The translations under genes were made by a program, and so were the position numbers. The notes beneath the pieces were generated by a model, which did not search any database, was not told the DNA's origin, and worked only from the letters and a program-made list of their open reading frames with translations. 64,000 bases of DNA, taken from Rhytidiadelphus loreus. Its lineage: Eukaryota; Streptophyta; Bryopsida; Hypnales; Hylocomiaceae. Each line of letters begins with the position of its first letter. The stretch's first letter is position 1. The stretch is taken from contig OX344762.1 in the NCBI GenBank assembly GCA_947034895.1, positions 19,820,760-19,884,759 of the forward strand. Reading direction: 5' to 3'. Shown one piece after another: positions 25,475-35,763 of this stretch.

Positions 25475-27375
25475 CTAGATTGAATTGCGGTGGAGAATGC
25501 ATACGGGAATTGGGGGAGGTTGCAATAACAGTGTTCTTTTCAGTTCCCCTAGGGCCTCTGAAGCTAATTCTTGATTATGATATTGCATGTTGTGCTCCAC
25601 AGGTGTCTGTCCATGCTTTGTTGATAAGTCACTATCCAACTTAATCTCTTCTGGACTGGATCTTGTCCTGCCAACAAACTTCACACTGTCCAGTTTAAGC
25701 GGAGTCTAATGTGCCTTACTCTCTGAAGGGGGAAAATACCCTTTAGTAAAGCATGTCAACCAGGAGTCTAGAATTCAGGAACATAGACCTCAAAAAAAAA
25801 TTCAGGCACTGACTTCCAAATATTATTACGACCAGTCAAATTACTAGATATGATGAACCTATTTAAATTAAAAACCGTTCACTCAAGGAAATAAACAAAC
25901 TACTCGTTGGAATTTGCATTAACCTTCGCAAAACCACAAAAACTCCCAAGAACATATTTAGAAAGCACGATTAAAACGTTCAGTAATGGAAACAACCCTC
26001 AGTTTCATTTTAATAAATCCTGTTCATACTTCAATCTGTCTCAGCAGCACTATCCACGCATTGAAGTCCAGAAAGCATCCAATTCAGAGCCCCAATGAAT
26101 GCCCGAAGTATGTGCTACACAGCTGCTCCGGACCCTAAACATCGAACGCTTTCAAAACAAGGAAAAGTCACACAACTATGAAACGAACAGTAACTCAAGA
26201 TTCAATCGCTAGAGAAGACACCAACAAGAGTAGTATATACCTGGGTATATTGCTGTCGGTATCGAGTGCAGTAAATGTTAAAGCATTGTCCACGTAGCTA
26301 TGCTGCTCATGCGTATTCTCTAGATTTGGTCTGATTCCTCCATCATCTAAGACAATAAGTCATGTCAAAAGATTAATCTTGCGTATAAAGACTCAACTTC
26401 AAATACGAATACTTAACAGAGACTAAGATTACGATATGAATATTCGATGTGAAGATCCAAGCTACGCGACATTCCGCGTATTATCACATAGCCGTGGAAG
26501 GGAAAGTCGATCTTACACGAAGCCAAAACAAGGCAACGCAAGCCATATCTCTCCTAAACACCATTTTAAAATATGAAGCCAAAAGCAACTTCGTAGAAAG
26601 CACAATTAGAAGAGAGTAATAAGCGACATACATGGGAATGATGGACCACGAAGAGCAGCTTCCAACATCGCCTTAAAATCCAGAGCAGCAGTGACTGCGG
26701 GCTCTAAGACACCTCCCTAAGTATCAGAGCATCCTGATGTCAACGAAAGCTTTTATGGGAAAACTAGAAAAGAAAATTACAGATTCACCTCTTGCAACTT
26801 CTAGTGCATTTGGCACTGAACCTGATGGCCTGACGGCTCGCTTTCTGTGGCAAACCATTCCCCTTCTAACCAGGTCCGTCCACCCACCATTTCTGCAGCC
26901 ATTCTAGCTTCGTCTCTGTCAGTGTCACTATCACTTTCAACGGGTTCCGAGCTTGGGGCTCTTGCATTCACCTCCGGAAATTTTAAGTCTGTTAAATTGT
27001 TCATAAACTTAATTCAGACTTCAGGTTGACATAGAAACAAGAAGAAAAACAACTGCACGAGGTTACAACATTGGCTAAAATAGTAAAAACCTCAATTCAA
27101 ATGAATCCAGATCTGTTCTAAATTCCCAGTTCGCAACAAAAACTACAACAACTGCACGAGGTTACAACATTGGCTAAAATACTATAGGATCAATCACTCC
27201 TGGAAATTACATTTTCAGTGAGTAGAATGGTTCATACAGCTCGCAATCTGTTGAAATTATTTTCTAAAAGCACCTTGACATTACCAGATTCTTTCCCCAA
27301 GCGATGCACCTCTGCAGCGACCTCCTTCGTGCGCTCCTTCAAACGCTCAGGAAAATCCTCCAGCCACTCCTGTAG
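25475..27375 (-). CDS. FAM21/WASHC2-like head-domain protein (tentative), 5' end unresolved
   Basis: Five exons chain in phase on the minus strand: 27375-27238, 27007-26822, 26716-26632, 26346-26241 and 25667-25475 (stop TAG). The first begins LQEWLEDFPERLKERTKEV and continues to LLENNFNRL. Later exons hold an acidic SDSDTDRDEA stretch, ALDFKAMLEAAL and ELKRTLLLQPPPIP. The order (a leucine-rich coiled segment, an NVFNDF-like and LxNTQF-like segment, an acidic stretch, then a 'nearby helix ending in L-x-A-x-x') recalls the head region of FAM21/WASHC2, the WASH-complex subunit that links endosomes to actin. The resemblance is from memory and weak. The first exon and start codon are not identified; an ATG at 27642 is a candidate but its exon does not obviously splice in. 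The last exon may instead use a GT donor after 25505 and join the SNF2 gene in phase. Confidence 0.45.
27040..27190. repeat. 96 bp direct duplication inside intron
   Basis: 'actgcacgaggttacaaca' followed by 'ttggctaaaat' occurs near 27051 and again near 27147, a 96 bp offset. It lies in the intron between the first two exons of the FAM21-like model. A local tandem duplication. Confidence 0.7.
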
Positions 27376-27399
27376 CTATAGAATTTTTAAAACGCATCA

Positions 27400-27950
27400 G
27401 AAAAACGATACCAATCCAACAAACCTTTAACGATTTAAAGGAGAGAAATCCAAGACTAAGCGCAATGATCTCCAGACTCCTAAAAGACGATCAACCACAC
27501 CAGCACGTCTTCCGAGCACAAGACAAATATGATAGAAAGAGGATTCTGTAGCAGGAGACGTTTTGAACCTAGATTTCCGAGCGAAGCGACCATCCGTTAT
27601 GCGAGGCGTCAGAGAAACAGAGCGACGGGACTCTTTGTCCATCTTGAATTCACACAACCATGCACGCAATTCCCTCCTACGAGTAATAACGACGGTGACC
27701 GAACCTCCAGATCTTCTCTGTGACTGGTAAACCTAAGCCTTACGCGCATCAGAATCCAGCAGACCCGCAGGTTCACTCAAAGCTTCCAAATGATCCACAA
27801 ACAACGCGCAACAGCAGGCGCACATGTGTAGTAATGAGAACCCTGCGTTTAGGGTTTGGGAGCCCCAGCACCGAAAACCCAGAGGTCAATGACGGAACCC
27901 CCATACCACTTTGGCCCATCACTCCGGCAGTGCCAAAGGCTTACATGACC
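27400..27950 (-). promoter_or_regulatory. Probable 5' exon and promoter region of the FAM21-like gene
   Basis: Composition is clearly GC-richer than the flanks, and on the minus strand it carries an 'aaaccctaaacgcagg' stretch of the kind common near plant transcription starts. An open frame begins ATG at 27642 (MDKESRRSVSLTPR), but I could not connect it in phase to the exon at 27375. No other gene is likely to own this island. Confidence 0.35.
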
Positions 27951-28005
27951 AAAAGTGGCCGCTTCCATTCGCACAGGAATTGACATAAATCAAGGTAGAA
28001 GCTTC

Positions 28006-28100
28006 GAGGAAACTAAGGAAAGTAAGGAAAAGTAACAATTGAAATGCATCGTTAGAAAGATTTGAGGAAACTAAGGAAAGTAAGGAAAAGTAACAATAGA
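28006..28100. repeat. 61 bp tandem duplication
   Basis: 'gaggaaactaaggaaag' followed by 'taaggaaaagtaacaat' occurs at 28006 and again at 28067. Two copies with few differences. It lies at the edge of the GC-richer island and may belong to a promoter. Confidence 0.75.
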
Positions 28101-28137
28101 AAGAAGAAGTTGGGCCGTGTGTATTTGAACGATCCAA

Positions 28138-30263
28138 GAATGTTTTTGAAGTTACTCCAATGAAAAATTAGCTTCCACAATGGAATTTCTCTTCATAGTT
28201 TGGATACATAAATGTTACCTATAATTGGAAGTAAATCCTAAAAATCATATTGGAAGTACATATATTCTTGAGATAGAATCATGTGAATGAATTGACTCCA
28301 TTTCAATAAGTCATGAAGGGGACTCATAGTTGCAACAGGTCACACACATATTTCCTCCATCTTGATGAATCTTTGTACATGGCCCTTTGTACTTGGCCTT
28401 TTGCTTGGATAAGCCCTCTTCAAACTTAAAGAACCCCTATGGAGTGTTGTCTCCCCTTATTGTCCTTGAAAAAGAAAGATAGGAAATCCCCAATCAATTT
28501 TAATCATTGGTGTAATTGAAGTTCCTGTGTTTAATTCTGAGAGGACAAAACAAGTGACTTTTAGAATACATACATTTATAAAAATACCAAAGTAGAATAT
28601 AAATAGGTCCTACACTAAACGTGGAGAAATGTCACTATGAAACACAATATACCCAACATCCTTCAAATACCACCTATTGTGCAAGCATGAAGCAAAAAGT
28701 GGAGAAAAGTTAGTAGAGAACAATTTTCTAATGAATTTTTGTTGTTGCTAAGAAATGTTTCTTTATGAACTTGGAATGTGTGAGGAAATTTTACTAATTG
28801 TAGTAGAAAACTACACCTATGACCATATAATTTATTTTTCCTAATTTTTCCTATGATTGTGAAAACTAAATTTTTTAATAGATTCTAATACAAGAATTTT
28901 GTATTGCAATCATTTTTACAATGCAAATAGTGAATGGAAATGAAATTTTAAGGAAATGTCATATCAAACCTTCCAAATAGTGGTAGATGTCCTTCATAAA
29001 AATGGACAAAAACAATTTGAAGTCATAAAATGTGCTTTTATTTGAGCAATAATTTTTTGTCGCAATATACTAGTATGATTATTTTTTGGTAAAGACATTA
29101 GATGAGATCGAGGGGCTGGAAGGCTGTTTCAGAGCTTTGTTCCCCTAGGCCTCATCAAATGTTGGTGTCAAAAAAAAAATCAAAATTCTTAAAATGAAAA
29201 ACAAAGTTTAAATTTTTATTTTTTATTTATTTTTAAAAGTGACGTGGCAATCGTTGTGCCACATCAATACAACTCGCAAATGGTAGTTTCAACTAGTTTT
29301 GGCTAGTTTCAATTGGTTCCCAAATTGGAAACTCACAACCCTCCAAAGTAGAAAAAACACATCTAATGAGGTGCAATTAACTCAATGTATTAAAGCACTC
29401 AAATAAAAAATGCTCAAAAACATATAAGACATTAATCAAATAGTGATTTTTTTGCCTCACTACAATTAATTAAAAATCATAAAACATGAAGTATGAATCA
29501 GATATCACAAGTCATAACATCTATAATCAATAGCTGTAGGAAACCATAGTTAGAATATTGCTATGAACTAATTTGTAGAGTCAACACACCACTTTTTAGA
29601 AAATGATCTTTGAAAAAGGCATGAATGAAATTATCAACTTCTACATATGTTAAGAAAATATAAAAGAAGTGCTTGCAATTTGTCAATTGGCTTGTCTTTT
29701 CAAATATCTTTATGGTATTTCTTTGAAGTAGAGACAAGAACATTTCCAAAATAATCCCATAGTGAATATGTATAATTTGATGTTAATTGTCTTTAAACTC
29801 AAATTGATATTTTGTTGCTTCGATTGTTTTTAAAGGCCCTTGTCTAAAGATACTCACATAAAAGATATTAGGACAAAATGACTTTTTAGATTCATATTTG
29901 TTTATCTTTTCATCTTCATTTGGGCTTTGATTAGTTACCACTATTCAAAGTTTTGTACACTAATGAGACCCACCACAAGTTTTCAAGAGTAACCAATGAA
30001 AATTGAAGGATTCTAGAGTCACAATTCGTTTATAAATTTATTAAAATTAAAACCATTAAATATTTCTTTAAATGAAATCACATATATATTTAAAAATTAA
30101 AACATTATAAATTTATAAAAACAAAAAAACAAAAAAACAAAAAAACAAAAAAGATGGAAGACTATTAAACTAAAGTCTTTTGGAATAAACTTGCAATGAC
30201 AAAAAGAAATGTACAAAATAGGGTTCAATTATTATATTTTAAAAGTTTGTTGGAATTAGTTTT
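28138..30263. other. AT-rich DNA without recognisable gene
   Basis: About 2.1 kb, strongly AT-rich, with an A-run tract 'aacaaaaaaacaaa' near 30120. No open frame above 65 codons and no family resemblance. I see nothing more in it. Confidence 0.5.
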
Positions 30264-30414
30264 CACTACAAGAAAATAAGGGTATAAATGACTTGTTCAC
30301 AATGACTGTAGTAGTCAGTTCTTGTCTACAATGACTACAAAATAGTCATTTTGTAGTCATTGTTGTGCTTGTAGTCATTGTAGACAAGTCATTTATACCC
30401 TTATTATTTTGTAG
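30264..30414. mobile_element. 151 bp foldback CACTA MITE
   Basis: The left end is CACTACAAGAAAATAAGGG and the right end, complemented, is CACTACAAAATAATAAGGG. The arms stay complementary through 'tataaatgacttgt' and most of the interior, so the whole element can fold on itself. It is flanked by TTT on both sides (30261-30263 and 30415-30417). CACTACAAGAAAA is the classic plant En/Spm terminus. The end sequence differs from the CACTAGAAG elements at 10.4 and 15.6 kb, so a second transposase lineage is implied. Confidence 0.85.
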
Positions 30415-30454
30415 TGTTTTGAAGTTAGAAGTGAAAGTTAGTGACATTCAATTC

Positions 30455-31390
30455 TTCTTGATTCCTAAAGTCCCAAGGCCTTTTCTTCATAAAAAAATAG
30501 TCAAAACTACCATTTCTATTGCAAAGAGCAAAAAAGTTTTTAAATTGTTTTTTTCCATATCTAACTTTAAGATCTTACACTATACTATTATAAAAATGTG
30601 TGAAAGAAATTTTAGAGTCTTTGATTGTGTAGATTGAATGATATTTGCATTTAAAGTAAAGAAAACAAAAATTTTGCACCTTGCTTGATTAGATTTTTTG
30701 CCTCTGAATCTTCTTAACTTAAAATTTTTGCACTATCAAATTTTTAAATATTTTATGTTGAAGAATTGAGTTAATGGAGTCTAAGAAAAAAATTCCAAAA
30801 ACACACGCTTAAATTTACTCATTGAAAAATTGTTAAAAAAAATTAGATTGAAGATTGAACAAAAAACTAAATTGTTAATAACTCTAAGATGAAATTGAAA
30901 CACAATAATCCCAACAATGAGATTGTTCTAGCAAGTAAACTTAACCCTATCTTAATTTTTTTTTAAATTGTTAAAATTGCATTCAAAAATGAATTCTATT
31001 AGTTATTTTTTCAAGAAGATGCTTAGATTGCTTGAATTACAAGATTGTTCACAACTTTCTCATCACTAGTCCAAATAGAATGAATTAGTCCCTTATGTAT
31101 AAACAAAATTATGATCTTTGAGAAAAAAAATTAAAATAAAATAAATCCATTTTTTGTGATCTTTTAGGGGCTACCCATCCAAGTACCCCTCAAACTACTT
31201 TCTAGACTTAGGGTGGCATAGTTTTTGTTCTAGGACACAGATTGAAATAAAAATTATATTCCTAGAAAGCTAATGTGATTTTTCTATCTTAAAAAAAATT
31301 CATAAAATCATGTTAAAAAATTGAGGTCACACAAGCCTACCTAAAATCCCCAAGTCCCCCTTCAAGAACTTTGGGACTTTAGGGGTTAAA
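30455..31390 (+). mobile_element. Dispersed TIR element, copy C
   Basis: Starts 'cctaaagtcccaaggcc', shares 'actaccatttctattgcaa' with the other copies, and ends 'gggactttaggggtt'. Interior blocks such as 'gagattgttctagcaag' match copy D at 41.5 kb better than copies A, B and E, so at least two subfamilies exist. There is no transposase frame. Confidence 0.6.
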
Positions 31391-33155
31391 TTAAACAATG
31401 CTCAATAACAAACATATTAACTTTAACCCTTAAAAGATGTAGTCCCCATGACCAAGGTAGTCATCCAAAATGCTTGGATTATTGAACCACGAGGTGCATT
31501 CTTTTGTTTTCTATAGTGAACAATGAAGTCATCCATTGTCCACTTTTTGGCTTTAGCATTGTTTAAAGATTTTAGGGGTCCCTTCAAATTCATAAACAAA
31601 TTAAATTATTGGGTAACCCACTTCACATTACTTCCTTCCGTCCTTTCCTTCTGGTCTTTCACACTTTCTCATTCACAAAGATGGAAGTGTTCATGAGGTA
31701 CTTACCCCAAGTAACTTACTCTTCATTCAAGTCTAGCATGACCCATGTCTAGGAGCAACTGACCATGGTACCCAATGCAAAGGTCAAATTCGGGAAAAAG
31801 GAAGTCATTTTTGAAAAAATACGACACGTGTCATCTTGTGAATGGTTTGAGGTGACGTGACCCCTTGTGAATCTGACATGGAAACTCAATTTCTGCAATG
31901 AAGTGCCAAATCAGACCTTCATGTACGGTAACCCCGAAGCCTCCAAAACTGACTGAGTGCACTTCTGTAGCTTCCAGTCTTTCATCCATCCTTCCCTGTG
32001 GACAACATTCATCCCATCTCCCACTATTCCGTCGTGAATGTCGACAACCACAAAGACCTTTTCAGACGGAACATTGGATTGTCGGAACTGGTTTGGAGGA
32101 GTGGGGGATGAATCCACCGTCGCTCCTGTTTTTCATTCAGTTGTTCAAGTATTTCAGTTCCTAAATTTGGATGGAAGGTTCCTCGGAGGTGGCCACATTG
32201 GTCTTGAATTGAGTGAGAGTGGTCCACGGCGGCTGACGCCGGCATGTGCGAGTCCAGCAGCCAGTTACTTAGTCAGCAAAGCACAAGGCACGAAGAAATT
32301 GTGGACTTTTCAGGGAAGATGTCTACAGTTGTCTGCTTCTGCTGCTGCAAGGTAGAATGTCATGGTTGCTGGAGGAGTTCGTTTCATGGATTCCGTCGGT
32401 TAAGGTAGTCTTCAGTTGTCCCCTGGAGCACAGTATATTTTGGGGGCATCAAAGATTTCTTCCCCTTTCTTATCTGTTTGGTCATTGACGTGTCCTCACA
32501 AAATCCAGTCTCTCAAGCGTGGGCGATTGTGAGGGGGGCCTGAATCAAGTGCAGAGTTGGTGACTCGGAGGGTTGGAGCAAGGCCATCTCAGACCTGTAA
32601 AAATATGAAGGAGAGGCTCCATTAACCATAACCATACAATAGATTAGATGCTCGATAGACCACACAAATTTGATTTGTGATAACTGTGAAATCATTTATC
32701 TTAATCTATTGATATTTACATTATTTCAATTGATTTTTAACCAGCATGAAATAAATGTGCAAATCTCAGATGACACAAGTTTCTAGAGTGTTGTACCTAA
32801 AGGGTCAAAGTTCACCTGAATGGTGGAAGGAACCTCTCTCCCCTGCTGTACTGTACGGTGAATGGACAATTCAGATTTATATGCAGAACAGACATAAATA
32901 CAGAAGAAGTATACAACACGCAATTCTCAACATGGACAGTTGCAAGGCAACTTTAGACAGAGACAAAAAGTGTATCAGATGCTTCTGGAATGCTTTTGCT
33001 GCATTGAGTTTAGTGGAAAATGTGGAAAGTCTGAAGCTCGCACAGCATTGCAGAATGAAAAAGACAACTGAAGAATGGGAGCTTCTTGAACTGTCTAGGA
33101 GAAACTTGAGGTCCGAACGATTGCCAGCCTAGCTGGGCAGCGCACCATGACAACC
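31391..33155. other. No gene assigned; GC-richer patch at 31.9-32.4 kb
   Basis: 31.9-32.4 kb is GC-richer than its surroundings, with overlapping frames up to 105 codons on both strands, but none resembles a family I know and none has a splice-linked partner. A plus-strand frame of 125 codons at 32755-33132 also has no recognisable relative. It lies opposite the probable 3' UTR of the DPM2 gene, so I do not call it. Confidence 0.35.
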
Positions 33156-33835
33156 CTAAGTTCTGTACGTATGACACTGCGATACTATTTTGTTAACGAC
33201 TCCAACAAAAACAAGCACGAAGCCGACGAGTGTCGCAAGGGCTATCCTGAGAATGGCGTGCTCACGCGCATGGAAGTAACTGTGCACGAAGTGTTCCGAA
33301 TCCACAAAAGGCTCCACACGTCAAGCCCCTTCATCAGAGAATAGCCACTTACATATAAAGCATTTGTGACACTAAATAACTTAGATGGTGAGAGGCATCT
33401 ATACACGAGGAGACAATATGTGGAGTATCGTGAACGTTCCCCTGAGCACAAATCAAATAAAGAAAATGACGCCACACTTTTCAATTGCTTGTTGAGGAAC
33501 AGAAAGACTTGGACAAGATGCAAAACAAGATTCAAAAGTGAAAGTAGCTGACATACAAATCACTTGTGTAGCGAAGGACAAAGTTGAATAGACAACGAGA
33601 AACATCTACACGACGAGTCACATTGCGGAGAATGCTTCATCGTGAACACTCCCCTAAGCTCGACTCCAATAAGGAAACGAGGCCACACTCTTTCAATCGC
33701 CAATTCAGAAATGTAAAGCCTTGGAGAAGATGCAAAATAAGAATCCGAAAGTGCGCTTACCGTGATGATGACGCAGAAAGTATAATAAGAAAAGAGCAAC
33801 AACAAGAATCCGATCGCACCATCTCCGAGATCCAT
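33156..33835 (-). CDS. DPM2: DPM2, regulatory subunit of dolichol-phosphate mannose synthase
   Basis: Small two-helix ER membrane protein that stabilises the dolichol-phosphate mannose synthase complex and its DPM1 catalytic subunit, supplying mannose for N-glycans and GPI anchors. Two exons: 33835-33761 (25 codons from ATG) and 33311-33156 (ending TAG), joined in phase 0 by a GT-AG intron of 449 bp. The 76-residue product matches the family's usual length of about 80. The first helix ends in the family pattern with YYTFCVII. The second exon opens PFVDSEHFVHSYF, the conserved loop (P-x-x-D-x-x-H-x-x-H-x-x-F), and continues into the helix FVLVFVGVV. A 5' leader with 'gagttagggtttagggc' lies just upstream near 33.97-34.0 kb. 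Codons are clean, with no stops. The family assignment rests on the two motifs and the exon fit; I rate it likely. Confidence 0.78.
33341..33760. repeat. About 207 bp tandem duplication filling the DPM2 intron
   Basis: Two diverged copies, 33341-33550 and 33551-33760, aligned through 'cttacatataaagcatttgtg' versus 'ctgacatacaaatcacttgtg', then 'gaacgttcccctgagc' versus 'gaacactcccctaagc', then 'agatgcaaaacaagattc' versus 'agatgcaaaataagaatcc'. They make up nearly all of the 449 bp intron. Both copies stay open on one strand, but this looks like an accident of composition. Confidence 0.75.
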
Positions 33836-34305
33836 TCCGACGATCTCGCCCTTTCGACTGCAAAATTTCAGCACAACAAAGCCATGCGATAAATTAAGGA
33901 AGAAAAAAATTGCGTTGTGGTGCATCCTTCCGGGGAAATTTGTTGAATGTCTTGGAAATCCTACAAGCAAGGTTGAAGCCCTAAACCCTAACTCGGAAGA
34001 GCGTCAACACGAAACACACATACTATGGTGAATTTCCTCCTCCGGGTCTTCTACAATACAAACTAACCTCCATTTCTGAGCGTCACATTACTACATTCTC
34101 TTCACAAGTCTGCCGTTAATTGATTTCATTCCCAGCAGCTTCGTCACCTGAGTTCAGTTTCTCCATAAAATCACATTCTTCAATGGTTCACCTAATGTGA
34201 GCTATGCCCTGAATGTACAGTACAAATTTGATACATTAGAGTTATCCTTTGACTCAATACAGTTCCAACCCTATTGCAAAAACAACACAAAGGGCTTTCA
34301 AGCAC

Positions 34306-34482
34306 CTACAGATTCAATCAGATTGACAATTTCACATGGACTTCCCACCATTCCTTTACCAGCATGAGCAACAACAACACTGTGACACAATTTAAGGAGA
34401 ACCATCTTATCTTCGTTAAGGTAAGACAAATTGCCATCACTCAACAAACCTCGTAACAAAGCCACCAAATAATATTCTCCCA
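34306..34482 (-). other. Unrecognised exon-like segment
   Basis: A 59-codon minus-strand frame bounded by an AG acceptor (34484-34483) and a GT donor (34305-34304). It includes YYLVALLRGLLSDGNLSYL, then KMVLLKLCHSVVVAHAGKGM and GSPCEIVNLIE. It reads like real helical protein, more than other frames nearby, but I do not recognise the family and found no partner exons. It could be one exon of a lost gene. Confidence 0.3.
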
Positions 34483-35763
34483 CTGGGAACTGAAGTCATT
34501 CCACAAGTGCATGTAAAATAAAAGACCCCTATTTTGTGCTACCCCCCTTAATTAAATTTATCTTCTACACCTCTAACTAATTTGGGGCCTTTGATTGCAA
34601 ATGTGATTTCAAAATTTGCAAATTTTATCATGTGTGGCAAATAAGAAATTTCAACATTTTCCATGGGGAATGGGCGAGGGGTTGGTTCACCTTGGCCTCT
34701 AAACCCATGCACTTCATGCCTGTAGTGAGTTCATTCAACTTTGAAAATTGCATGATAAACGAATTGAAATATATCCCATTAGAAAAGTTATAAACTTGCA
34801 ATGGCAAATGAACTTTCAATTTCAAAGCCTTCTAAAGTATTGGAGTCTTTCCTAATATTTTTTATTACCAAATGGAGAAGAATGAACAAAATAAGACATA
34901 AAATTCAAAACTCAAGCTACAAGAACCCATATTTTTCCCATCTAGTCACAAAAATATTAGGAAAGACTCCAGTAATCTAATGGGATATATTTCACTTTAT
35001 TTATCTTACAACTTTCAAAGTTAGATGAAATCATGATAAATTTGAACCCCTCTATATTCTATTACCCTACACCTCCAATATTTGAATTGATTGGAAGATT
35101 GAGTTCAAAGGGTTGCAATTATTTGAAAGTGATAGGATGTATTCCATTGACTATTAATTATGCTTACAACACTCCTTGGGAGGTCAAAGGAAAAGTACAT
35201 GAATCTTTGAGTTGAACTTCAAGGATATCTCTATTGTGATGTCTTATATTTCCTTACTTGAAGCAAATGAATCCCAAAAGGGACTTGGCATCACCCAAGG
35301 TAGTTGGACATTTAGGTTCTAATAGATGTTTTAATGTGCTGCCACAAGACTATTGTGAAGATGAGAAAAATCAACAACAAAGCGTATGGGAGACAAATCA
35401 ATGTTTCGTTGGAGATAGAAGAGGGGTGAATAAAACCTCCAAGTGGAGCAATAATTTCTAATGAGTCCATAAGATTTTGGACCAATCAGCTACAAATATC
35501 ACTGCAAATAGGCTCTGGAGGGTTTCAGGCTTCCCCTCTTTCAGTAATACAACAGATAATTGTTGCAGAAGACACAAGGATTGATGAACTACTGGTAATA
35601 AAATTGCAAAAACTAGGTATGCAATATACAAAGACAAGCCAAGATGTGACCGATTTAAATAGCCGGTATGGATCATAGTTATGCTGCCTTGTGGCCGCCT
35701 GATAAATACAAACCTTCAAAACATTAGCTACTAACAATCCAAACCAGCTGCAATTCAGATTCA
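34483..35763. other. AT-rich DNA; right part probably GPN3 3' UTR
   Basis: No coding frame supported. The two 'aatattaggaaagactcc'-type blocks near 34850 and 34955, one complementary to the other, form a loose inverted pair around 100 bp. The segment from about 35.46 kb to the GPN3 stop is GC-richer and is likely its 3' untranslated region. Confidence 0.4.

Noticed and set aside
32755..33132. 125-codon plus-strand frame with a protein-like look
   Set aside because: It lies opposite the probable 3' UTR of DPM2, has no recognisable family and no linked exons.
33560..33970. 136-codon minus-strand frame read as a single membrane protein
   Set aside because: Only its MDLGDGAIGF...CVIIT part is real (DPM2 exon 1); the rest is 5' leader and intron read-through.
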